Assembly: GCA_964394085.1 (NCBI GenBank)
Contig: CAYMWF010000015.1
Span: 1 to 8,514 of the forward strand
DNA: 8,514 nt
Direction of reading: 5' to 3'
Origin: CAYMWF01 sp964394085 [NCBI: uncultured Gemmatimonadota bacterium]
GTDB lineage: Bacteria > GCA-2686955 > CAYMWF01
The translations under genes and the position numbers were made by a program. The notes below the pieces were generated by a model, which was not told the origin of the DNA, ran no database searches, and saw nothing but the letters and a program-made list of their open reading frames with translations. Of this stretch, positions 1-6,802 are shown one piece after another. Within the stretch, counting starts at the first letter, position 1. Every line of letters begins with the position of its first letter.

Positions 1-3000
1 TCAAGATAGATCCCGGCGCCATGAGAATATGAGGAAGCACTCTCATTCCCGGAGATGGTGCAGTGCGTGATGATTGGAGAGCACCAATTGTTGTAACTGA
101 TACCGCCACCGTAGTTCCCGATTATGGTGCAGTTAAATATATATGGGTGGGAATACTCATGAAAAGAGATCCCGCGACCCTCGTTCTCGGTTATTGTGCA
201 GTCCGTGATGATCGGGGAGAGGTACGTGCAGGCAAGCCAGATCCCGTCGCCCTCGTTCCCGGTTATTGCACAGTCTGTGATGATCGGGGAGGAGTCGGAA
301 CAAGAGATCCCAGCACCCCATCCAAAGGAAGCCGCATTCTCCGTTATTGTACAGTTCGTGATAGTCGGGGAAGAGTAGACGCAACGGATCCCGCCGCCGG
401 AATCTCCCACATTGCCATTCCGGATCGTGAATCCATCCAGCCTGGAGAAAGAGTCTTCACCATTGCCGAAGTAAGAGCCTCTGCCGCTATTTTCGCAGTC
501 GATAACGGTGACATCAGCGCCGTTCTCCGACATCACGACGATCTCCTTGCCCCGGTAGTCAAGATTTTTGTTTCCTTCGCCGGCATAAGTTCCATCGGCG
601 ACGAGAACAGTTTCCCCATCGATTGCGTAATCGATTCCCTCTTGAATCGTGGGAAAATCGCCGGGAACGCGAATTACCTCGGACAGTCGTATTTCAAGCA
701 TCACGGGAACCGATATCGAAGGCTGCAGGGGATCGTTGCTGAGAACCGTTACGGTATCTTCGTACGTTCCTATCTCTAAACCGGCAATGTCGAACAGAAG
801 GATGACCTGTGCGACGGATCCGGGAGCGAGAATTCCCTCGAGTTCCCCGTCCAGCATCAGCCAGGATTCGCTCCCGGGATTTACCGAATATTCGAGTTCT
901 TCCGTTCCTCTGCTGTACACCCATAAGGTATCATCCTCGACCTGTTCCCCTATACGCACAAAAACAGAAAATGACTTCGGGTCTATATATATGCTGGGTC
1001 CTTCTACCTCAACCTCGTCCGATCCTATCTCGAAACCGTACCCCATCGGGCGCGGATCGCCATCGATATCCTCATAGACGCCCGCATCCGTCCCTGCATC
1101 GATACAGGGTGAATCGAACGCCAGGTGGAAATCATTCCCGGGATCGACGAAGTGGGGATCAGCGTCGATGTTGCCCTCGCCTTCCCAGTCGCCCTGTATA
1201 TCTGAGTATGTGATTACCGGAGTTCCCGAGTCAGAGTACACCTCGTCGGGTGAGTCGAGCCAGAATATACAGTTTGTGATGACCGGGGAGGAATCCGAGT
1301 TGCAATAGATCCCGCCGCCAGGTTCATAAGCTGAATTCTCTGAGATCGTGCAATTCGTGATGGTCGGGAAGGAATAGGAACAATAGATCCCGCCGCCGCC
1401 GTCCGAAACACTCCTATTCCCTGTGATGGTACAATTCGAGATGGTTGGGGAGGAATCACCAATATAGATCCCACCTCCGCCAAAGTCAGTTGAGTTTCTC
1501 GATATGTTGCAGTTCGAGATGGTCGGGGAGGAAGAGTCGTCGCATAATATCCCGCCACCTGTGCCGGCATTTCCACCTGTTATGAAAAACCCGTCCATCT
1601 TGGAATCGGAGCTTTCACCACTGTGAAAGTGAAATCCCCTCCCAACCCCTTCACAATCAATCACGGTCGCATCAGCGCCGTTCTCCGACATCACTACGAT
1701 CGCCTTGCCCCCGTAGTCGAGGTTTTTGTTTCCGTCTCCGGTATAGGTTCCGTCGGCGACGAGAACGGTCTCACCATCGATTACGTAATCGATCCCCTCC
1801 TGAATCGTGGGAAAATCACCGGGAACGCGAATTATCCCGAATGGCAGTATTGCAAGCGTCACGGGAACCGATATCGAAGGCTGCAGGGAGTCATTGCTGA
1901 GAACCGATATGGTATCCTCGTATGTACCTATCTCCAATTCGGCAACGTCGAACTGAAGGATGATCTGTGCGATGTCCCTGGGCATTAGAACTCCCTCGAG
2001 CTCCCCATCAAGGGACAACCAGGATTCACTCCCCGGGATCACCGAATATTCGAGGTCTTCCGATCCGATGCTGTACACTACCAAGGTTTCAACCTCTGCC
2101 TGTTCCCCGTAATGCACAGCAACATTAAATGATTCCGGGCGCAAATGTATCCTTGGACCTTCAAAATACATTGCCTCATCCGACCCTATATCGAAACCGG
2201 ATCCCATTGGGCGCGGATCGCCGTCAATATCTTCGTATACACCGGCATCTGTTCCTGTATCGATGCAAGGTGACCCTGACTGCAGGTGGAAATCATCATT
2301 CCCGGGATCGACGAAGCAAGGATCGGCGTCGATGTTGCCTTCGCCTTCCCAGCCGCCCTGAACGTCTGAGTACGTGATTACCGGATTTCCCCCGGAAAGC
2401 CACACTTCGTCGGGCATATCCCCCCAAAATATGCAGTTCGTGATGATCGGGGAGCAGTAGCCATAGCAATAGATCCCGCCGCCTGCACCAGTATAGCCGG
2501 AAGCCAAATTCCCGGATATCGTGCAGTTCGTGATGGTCAGGGAAGATTGATTGCGACAATAGATCCCGCCGCCATCGTCTGAAGCCGTATTCCCGGTTAT
2601 TGCGCAGTTCGAGATGGTTGGAGAGGAGGAACCTAGACACCAGATCCCGCCGCCGTCGTATACTGCCGTATTCCCGGTTATCTCGCAGTTTGTGATGGTC
2701 GGGGAAGATTGCTTTTTACAATAGATCCCGCCGCCTGAGTATTTAGTAGCGGTATTCCCTGTTATCGTGCAGTTCGAGATGGTTGGAGAGGCGGTATGGC
2801 AATAAATTCCACCACCGTTATCACTTACTCTACCGTTACAGATTGTGAATCCATCCAGCCTGGAAAAAGAGTCCTCGCCACTGCTGAAGTAAAATCCCCT
2901 GCCATCGTTTTCGCAGTCAATGACGGTAACATCAGCGCCGTTCTCCGACAGAACGGTTATGGCCCGGCCGCCATAATCGAGGTCCTTGTTCCCGTCGCCT

Positions 3001-3158
3001 GTGTACGTGCCGTCGGCCACCAGCACCGTGTCGCCATCGATGGAAGCATCGATACCTGCCTGGATGGTCGGCTGTTCGGATGGGACGCGGATCGTGACTC
3101 CGAATCCGGTGGAAGAGAGCAGCAAAACAATACAAAGGGTTGCGGCGAAGTATTTCAT
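1..3158 (-). CDS. Giant modular exported right-handed beta-helix protein (3' end beyond window)
   Basis: The frame is open from the ATG at 3158 to base 1 (1052 codons, no stop), so the C-terminus is missing. Seen: signal peptide at residues 1-20 (MKYFAATLCIVLLLSSTGFG), then tandem modules. Module 1 (about 22-441) opens with IRVPSEQPTIQ and DGDTVLVADGTY, has beta-helix coils with GGGIYC and NCTITGN motifs (115-246), a segment with CIDTG (298-302), DIDGDPRP and DIGSDE (ends 328), then a BACON/Ig-like domain (about 336-438; SWLSL, GTYEDT, LSND, VPVTL). Module 2 (442-827) repeats this order and module 3 (from 828) starts it again. Family knowledge: such parallel beta-helix proteins are secreted or surface-exposed, some acting on or binding polysaccharide; no catalytic residues can be assigned here. 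Start choice: GGAGGG lies 5 bases upstream and the signal peptide begins there. Any anchoring or sorting domain would be past the window edge. The fold is confident; the role is unknown. Confidence 0.93.
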   Translation of the reverse strand, partial: MKYFAATLCIVLLLSSTGFGVTIRVPSEQPTIQAGIDASIDGDTVLVADGTYTGDGNKDLDYGGRAITVLSENGADVTVIDCENDGRGFYFSSGEDSFSRLDGFTICNGRVSDNGGGIYCHTASPTISNCTITGNTATKYSGGGIYCKKQSSPTITNCEITGNTAVYDGGGIWCLGSSSPTISNCAITGNTASDDGGGIYCRNQSSLTITNCTISGNLASGYTGAGGGIYCYGYCSPIITNCIFWGDMPDEVWLSGGNPVITYSDVQGGWEGEGNIDADPCFVDPGNDDFHLQSGSPCIDTGTDAGVYEDIDGDPRPMGSGFDIGSDEAMYFEGPRIHLRPESFNVAVHYGEQAEVETLVVYSIGSEDLEYSVIPGSESWLSLDGELEGVLMPRDIAQIILQFDVAELEIGTYEDTISVLSNDSLQPSISVPVTLAILPFGIIRVPGDFPTIQEGIDYVIDGETVLVADGTYTGDGNKNLDYGGKAIVVMSENGADATVIDCEGVGRGFHFHSGESSDSKMDGFFITGGNAGTGGGILCDDSSSPTISNCNISRNSTDFGGGGIYIGDSSPTISNCTITGNRSVSDGGGGIYCSYSFPTITNCTISENSAYEPGGGIYCNSDSSPVITNCIFWLDSPDEVYSDSGTPVITYSDIQGDWEGEGNIDADPHFVDPGNDFHLAFDSPCIDAGTDAGVYEDIDGDPRPMGYGFEIGSDEVEVEGPSIYIDPKSFSVFVRIGEQVEDDTLWVYSRGTEELEYSVNPGSESWLMLDGELEGILAPGSVAQVILLFDIAGLEIGTYEDTVTVLSNDPLQPSISVPVMLEIRLSEVIRVPGDFPTIQEGIDYAIDGETVLVADGTYAGEGNKNLDYRGKEIVVMSENGADVTVIDCENSGRGSYFGNGEDSFSRLDGFTIRNGNVGDSGGGIRCVYSSPTITNCTITENAASFGWGAGISCSDSSPIITDCAITGNEGDGIWLACTYLSPIITDCTITENEGRGISFHEYSHPYIFNCTIIGNYGGGISYNNWCSPIITHCTISGNESASSYSHGAGIYL
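678..3095 (-). repeat. Tandem beta-helix + Ig-like modules within the giant gene
   Basis: Module 1 covers 1836-3095 and module 2 covers 678-1835; module 3 continues from 677 to the window edge. The start of module 2 (IRVPGDFPTIQ, D448) and of module 3 (same motif, D834) are 386 codons, exactly 1158 bases, apart, while modules 1 and 2 are offset by 420 codons. The bases are also close: the stretch around 703-730 matches 1861-1888 almost without change. The difference in module length comes from a different number of beta-helix coils. This is internal duplication of a whole domain set, in frame. Confidence 0.9.
2466..2816 (-). repeat. 81-base (27-residue) beta-helix coil repeats
   Basis: In module 1 of the giant gene the motif GGGI(Y/W)C begins at residues 115, 142, 169, 196 and 226, spacings of 27, 27, 27 and 30 residues. 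Between these lie PTI(S/T)NC and I(T/S)GN motifs. At base level the plus strand shows an atagatcccgccgcc-like word at about 2469, 2559, 2640, 2721 and 2802. Modules 2 and 3 carry similar but less regular coils. The Asn/Cys ladder and regular turns are typical of stacked parallel beta-helix rungs. Confidence 0.85.
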
Positions 3159-3163
3159 GATAT

Positions 3164-3169
3164 CCCTCC
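3164..3169 (-). promoter_or_regulatory. Ribosome binding site of the giant beta-helix gene
   Basis: GGAGGG on the minus strand lies 5 bases before the ATG at 3158. It decides the start, because the same frame stays open for about 200 codons further upstream. Translation from 3158 gives a textbook signal peptide at once, which an upstream start would bury. Confidence 0.75.
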
Positions 3170-3236
3170 GGGTGAAAGAATGATGACGTTGATACTCTTC
3201 AACCTCAATCTCGTGCATGTAAGAAACAAAATCACC

Positions 3237-3258
3237 TTCACGGCGACACCGCCGTGAA
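3237..3258 (-). terminator. Perfect 9-bp hairpin, possible terminator or leader structure
   Basis: TTCACGGCG at 3237-3245 and CGCCGTGAA at 3250-3258 are exact reverse complements around a 4-base loop. On the minus strand the stem is followed by GGTGATTTTGTTTC, only loosely T-rich, so it is an imperfect intrinsic terminator. The stop codon of the 49-residue minus-strand reading frame lies in the stem, as is common for terminators at gene ends. It could instead be an RNA structure in the leader of the giant gene, whose start is 79 bases away. On the plus strand no T run follows. Confidence 0.4.
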
Positions 3259-3387
3259 TTCGAAATAAACTGCATCGACAAGCACGTCCCCTTCGATCCA
3301 ATCAGAGAAGGCCGGGCCGTGAACCCCTGAAATTGCGAATAGAATAACGAAAGTTTGGAGAAACTGTTTAGAGCCTGCCAGGGACAT
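3238..3387 (-). CDS. Possible 49-residue secreted peptide or gene remnant
   Basis: A short reading frame upstream of the giant gene, on the same strand. It starts at ATG 3387 with AGGA 8 bases before it. Residues 9-24 (FLQTFVILFAISGVHG) look like a signal peptide, followed by about 25 residues that begin PAFSDWIEG and end EFTAVSP. The stop lies in the 3237-3258 hairpin. I do not recognise the protein. It may be a real small exported peptide, the N-terminal stub of a larger exported protein cut by an early stop, or chance: a second minus-strand frame, in phase with the giant gene, is open across the same bases. Confidence 0.3.
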   Translation of the reverse strand: MSLAGSKQFLQTFVILFAISGVHGPAFSDWIEGDVLVDAVYFEFTAVSP

Positions 3388-3695
3388 AGTCTGTTCCTAT
3401 TACCGGAAGACATGCTCAGGGCGGAGTATAAGGAAAGATTACTGAAAGAAAGTGTATCAGACACACGGTGGGTACGCAACGAAATAACCGGTCCGAAGAG
3501 CCGGCTATGCGGGGACGCTGTTGCGATCGGCTTTTCCCGGGGCAGCAGGATTCCACTGTCAGAATAGATCCTTTGCCTTTCAGGAGAGTCTTCGTAAAGC
3601 CATACCTGACCATGCTGGATCGCACCGCAGTCAGCCGCCCACCGGAGTATCTTCACCATGTTGTTCCTCATCCGGCAACCAGAAGAGTAGGGGGT
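3388..3695. other. Region without a confident gene
   Basis: No RNA gene or mobile element is visible here. The minus-strand frame in phase with the giant gene is open from about 3767 downwards, with ATGs at 3671 and 3656. The part beginning MVKILRWAADCG and containing GQVWLYEDSPERQ looks protein-like, but no clear ribosome binding site was found and the frame then runs through unlikely sequence into the giant gene's leader. The plus-strand frame open across 3468-3695 reads as rich in Arg, Pro and Cys and is more likely a by-product. I cannot decide whether a small or decayed gene lies here. Confidence 0.35.
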
Positions 3696-3960
3696 ATGAA
3701 AATTAAATTCGAATCGAGTTTGGTGATCATCGACGCTTCCCCTCGGGCGCGGGTAGAAATTGAACTGTCATCACCCGATCCGAGTGAGGTCGTCATGAAC
3801 CTGCGGAGCGAGATCCTCAAGGCGTACGGGGGCTATCCGTGGTGGGTCACCTTTGCCGGGGGGGCTGGGCGCCGTGCTCTTTTTCTTCGGCGTGCTCGGC
3901 TGCCTGCTCCATCGTCTGCCCGCGAAGCTCGAAACGGACAGAAAAAGCTGTTATAATTGA
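3696..3960 (+). CDS. Small single-pass membrane protein, frame broken at a G7 run
   Basis: From ATG 3696 the frame reads MKIKFESSLVIIDASPRARV, then an acidic stretch with SSPDPSEVV and NLRSEILKAYGGYPWW. At a run of seven G (3858-3864) the reading degrades to RRALFLRR. Dropping one G gives LGAVLFFFGVLGCLLH, an obvious transmembrane helix continuous with the PWWVTFAGG before it, then a short basic tail and a TGA at 3958-3960: 87 residues in all, helix about 49-71, N-terminal soluble part about 48 residues. I do not recognise the family. The extra G may be a sequencing or assembly error, a real inactivating mutation, or a slippage site. Without correction the frame ends at 3956. The GGGG just before the ATG is too close for a good ribosome binding site, so the start is uncertain. 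Confidence 0.5.
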
Positions 3961-4019
3961 CAGCATAATCGCCATGTGAAACAGGATGAGGTTACACCAG
4001 CCAGCCAAGACCCGGCAAA

Positions 4020-5351
4020 ATGAGAAAGTCGAAAATCATAGCCCTTTGTTTACCGAGCCTTCTGCTGTTCGCGCTTCAGACTCCGCTGTTTTCAAGAACC
4101 ATAACGGTGGATTGTTACGGCGGGGGAGAATTCGTCTCGATTCAGGAAGGTGTGGATGCGGCGGTTGACGGCGATTCCGTCCTCGTCTTTGAGGGGACCT
4201 ACTTTGAAAGGCTGGATTTTCTCGGAAAATCTATAACGGTTACAAGCCGAAACGGACCGGCCGCCACGTTGATCGATGCCGGGTTCAGACCCGGGAACAT
4301 CGTTATTTTATATTCAGAGCCGTCCGCGGAGCCGGTGCTGGACGGCTTTACCATTCAAAACAGCCAGCTCGGCATCAGTGTTTCCGGGCCAGCTGTTATC
4401 ACCAATAATATTGTGCAGGGCATTTTGGATGGAGCCGCGATATGGCTCACCGCCCCCTTTGAAGAAGAGATAATTGTCTCCGGCAATTCTTTCACGGATA
4501 ACGACGGCTGGTGCACGCTGCTCTGCAACTGGGCGTATCCTCTGGTGATCAACAATACCTTCACTCGGAATGTCGCTCAATACGGTGTTTTGTGGATCAC
4601 CTTCGGCGACGGATTTCCAGGGGGATGCCAGGAAACCGGGATAAATCCCGCAAACACCGGTCACACAGCTTTTTTTCTGAACAATATCGTGTATAACAAC
4701 TCCGCCGATGCATTCCGGGTTTATGATTTATTTTATGCGATAGTGGTAATCGCCAACAACGCGATATCGTTCAATTCAGACAACGGGATAGTTTGCGACG
4801 CTTCTCAAGATGTTCGCCTGATTCAAAACACCATCTATCAAAACGGATCCCACGGTATCCATGCGACAGGATTCCGTGAGCGGATTGAAAACAACATCGT
4901 TTGTTCGAATTACGGATACGGACTGGTGAACTGCACGGACGCTTCTCATAATAATGTCTGGCAAAACGTAAGCGGCGACTATCTCGGCTGCTCCAGCGGT
5001 CCCGGCGACATTTCCGAAGATCCCCTCTTCAGGGCCCCGGCGTCCGGAGATCTCCACCTGACCCCTGAATCTCCCTGCATCGATGCCGGAAAAACGACGC
5101 TTTACGGCTTCGACATCGACGGGGATCCGCGACCGTTCGACGACAAGTTCGATATCGGCGCGGATGAGTGGGTTTCACCGCTGGGTCCTCTCCTTCGCCT
5201 GGAACAATGTAGACCGCCCGCAGGTATCAACTCCGGAGGAATTATCATCTGGGATACCGATCAGTTCATTTTCGAAGTTCTTGATAACGACGCAGGCGCG
5301 AATTCCGCGGATTCCTGGAAAGTAAAAAGAAGCAACCTTACCGGGGAATGA
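4020..5351 (+). CDS. Exported right-handed beta-helix protein, 443 residues
   Basis: Signal peptide at 1-25 (MRKSKIIALCLPSLLLFALQ then TPLFS). Residues 27-87 (TITVDCYGG, SIQEGVDAAVDGDSVLVFEG, SITVTSRNGPAATLIDAG) match the entry segment of the giant gene's modules. Beta-helix coils follow at about 105-325, marked by VITNNIV, INNTFTRN, LNNIVYNNSADAF, LIQNTIYQNGSHGI and IENNIV. The closing segment has SPCIDAG (351-357), DIDGDPRP (365-372) and DIGADE (378-383). Family knowledge: secreted or surface parallel beta-helix protein; substrate unknown. The last 55 residues begin an Ig-like pattern (DQFIFEVLDND, SADSWKV) and stop abruptly at SNLTGE, so the C-terminal domain may be truncated, and no anchor is visible. 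No strong ribosome binding site precedes the ATG. It is a diverged relative of the giant gene, on the other strand. Confidence 0.9.
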   Translation: MRKSKIIALCLPSLLLFALQTPLFSRTITVDCYGGGEFVSIQEGVDAAVDGDSVLVFEGTYFERLDFLGKSITVTSRNGPAATLIDAGFRPGNIVILYSEPSAEPVLDGFTIQNSQLGISVSGPAVITNNIVQGILDGAAIWLTAPFEEEIIVSGNSFTDNDGWCTLLCNWAYPLVINNTFTRNVAQYGVLWITFGDGFPGGCQETGINPANTGHTAFFLNNIVYNNSADAFRVYDLFYAIVVIANNAISFNSDNGIVCDASQDVRLIQNTIYQNGSHGIHATGFRERIENNIVCSNYGYGLVNCTDASHNNVWQNVSGDYLGCSSGPGDISEDPLFRAPASGDLHLTPESPCIDAGKTTLYGFDIDGDPRPFDDKFDIGADEWVSPLGPLLRLEQCRPPAGINSGGIIIWDTDQFIFEVLDNDAGANSADSWKVKRSNLTGE

Positions 5352-5407
5352 TTGTAGAAAGAGAAGATTATGCATAGAGTAAGTGGATTATGATTCTGAA
5401 AACAACC

Positions 5408-5413
5408 AGGAGG
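5408..5413 (+). promoter_or_regulatory. Ribosome binding site that fixes the WD40 gene start
   Basis: A perfect AGGAGG lies 6 bases before the ATG at 5420. The in-frame ATGs at 5390 and 5414 are upstream of it or immediately adjoining it, so neither can use it. The 5420 start also places the signal peptide at the true N-terminus. Confidence 0.8.
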
Positions 5414-5419
5414 ATGATC

Positions 5420-6781
5420 ATGAGTACCGCGGCAGCATTATTCAGGATGGGACTAGGCGCACTGGTCCTGCTTGCATCAGCCGGCGTCGGGGAGCCGGTT
5501 CGAGCCCAGGGGGCGCCTGATATCGTGTGGAAGGTTTCGGGCGGCTACGGCGTGGACGATGTCGCGTATGCGGCCGACGGGCAGAGGGTGGCCTCGGCCG
5601 CGAGGGACGAGGTTTTGCTCATGGATGCTGCTGACGGAAGCGCGATAGATATCTTCGCCGGTCACTCCGACGCCCTGCTGTCGGTGGATCTTTCACCAGA
5701 CGGGGAGTTGATGGCGGCCGGTTACATCGTATCCGGGTATCCGCCCTCGGGGGTCATGAACCTGTGGGATATCGCCGGCCACTCGGTTCTCTATGACTGG
5801 GGAGGAGCGTACGTCGATTTCTCTCCCCGCGGCGACTATATCGCATCCGGCGGAGGCGGCAGGTACCTGTTCCTCCATTCCTGCAGCTCCGGCCAGGAGA
5901 TGTGGTACGCCTACACGGGGACATATATCCTGGACGTCGCCTACTCGCCGGACGGTGATGTCATCGCAACCGCCGGCTCGGACAACGCCGTCCAGCTCTG
6001 GGACGCGGTGACCGGCGGCCACCTCAGGACCCTGACCGGGCACATGGACGACGTTAACTGTATCGCCTTTTCACCGGACGGCTACTTCATCGCCTCGGGC
6101 GCCGGAGGCTTCGACGACCCCGGCGAATCCACCGTCAGGCTGTGGCGGGTGTCCGACGGCGCGCTGCTCGAAACCATGGACGGGCACGGATACTGGGTGG
6201 ACGACCTGGCCTATTCACCCGGCGGGCAGTTCATCGTTACCAGCGGACGGGACGGGCTCAACCCCATCAATGCGAAAATCAAGTTCTGGCGGGTGTCCGA
6301 CGGCGAATTGAGAAGATATTACGATGCAGAAGTGAGCACGGGTGTCATGGGAATCGTATATTCGCCGGATGGCGGCCGTTTCCTGTACGGCCGCAGCGAC
6401 AGCGACATCGTGCTGGCGAATAATCCGCTCGTGATGCCGGCGGCATCGATGGAGCTGCGTCCGCACGATCCTCCGCTAATCATCCCGCCCGCGGGCGGCA
6501 GCTTCGACTTCAACGGCCTTGTCGCGAATAACGAAAGCAGCCCGTTGACCCTGGATATCTGGATCAAGGTCCTCCTTCCGGACGGCTCCCCGTACGGCCC
6601 GGTTCAGGGCCCCTTGACGGTCACGCTGCCGGCGGGCGGCTCCGGGAGCCGCGATCTCACGCAAGACGTCCCGGGTGCGGCGCCCCCCGGCACCTATACA
6701 TATATGGCCTGCGCGGGCATCTTCCCCGAAGACGTCTGGAGCAGCGACTCGTTCGAATTCACCAAGTCAGCCGCGGACTGA
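5420..6781 (+). CDS. Exported WD40 beta-propeller protein with C-terminal Ig-like domain
   Basis: 453 residues from ATG 5420. Signal peptide about 1-29 (MSTAAALFRMGLGALVLLAS, then a PVRA-Q cleavage region). Seven SPDG-type turns (AADG, SPDG, SPRG, SPDG, SPDG, SPGG, SPDG) at about residues 51, 92, 135, 176, 218, 266 and 315 mark one seven-bladed propeller over about 35-337; LWD, LWRVSDG and TGH/DGH motifs are canonical WD40. Residues about 343-450 form an Ig-like domain (IIPPAGGSFDFNG, LPDGSPYGP, DVPGAAPPGTYTY, DSFEFTK) that I associate with exported proteins of uncultivated FCB bacteria. Family knowledge: WD40 propellers bind partners and are not enzymes; in an exported protein the partner is unknown. 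The gene lies 68 bases after the 4020-5351 gene and 21 bases before the next, so a shared transcript is plausible. No lipobox or membrane anchor is seen. Confidence 0.9.
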   Translation: MSTAAALFRMGLGALVLLASAGVGEPVRAQGAPDIVWKVSGGYGVDDVAYAADGQRVASAARDEVLLMDAADGSAIDIFAGHSDALLSVDLSPDGELMAAGYIVSGYPPSGVMNLWDIAGHSVLYDWGGAYVDFSPRGDYIASGGGGRYLFLHSCSSGQEMWYAYTGTYILDVAYSPDGDVIATAGSDNAVQLWDAVTGGHLRTLTGHMDDVNCIAFSPDGYFIASGAGGFDDPGESTVRLWRVSDGALLETMDGHGYWVDDLAYSPGGQFIVTSGRDGLNPINAKIKFWRVSDGELRRYYDAEVSTGVMGIVYSPDGGRFLYGRSDSDIVLANNPLVMPAASMELRPHDPPLIIPPAGGSFDFNGLVANNESSPLTLDIWIKVLLPDGSPYGPVQGPLTVTLPAGGSGSRDLTQDVPGAAPPGTYTYMACAGIFPEDVWSSDSFEFTKSAAD

Positions 6782-6802
6782 CAACAGTAGAAAGGTCCGA
6801 CA

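Noticed and set aside
2466-2816. Regularly spaced repeats that resemble a CRISPR array at first sight
   Set aside because: The spacing is a multiple of three, the repeats are degenerate, and the intervening sequence codes for the same beta-helix coils; there are no unrelated spacers and no cas genes.
63-3257. Several plus-strand open frames of 80-240 codons across the first 3.2 kb
   Set aside because: They lie opposite the giant beta-helix gene and are mirrors of its repeats: the same plus-frame sequence recurs at each module, with no domains or ribosome sites.
3952-3957. TATAAT with TCGAAA 17 bases upstream as a promoter for the 4020 gene
   Set aside because: It overlaps the end of the preceding small gene, the upstream box is a poor match, and promoter rules of this lineage are unknown.
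3986-4168. Small plus-strand frame from ATG 3986
   Set aside because: It overlaps the signal peptide region of the 4020 gene in another frame and has no protein-like features.
5390-5419. Upstream in-frame ATG starts for the WD40 gene
   Set aside because: The perfect AGGAGG at 5408-5413 serves the ATG at 5420, and the longer form would add a charged stretch in front of the signal peptide.
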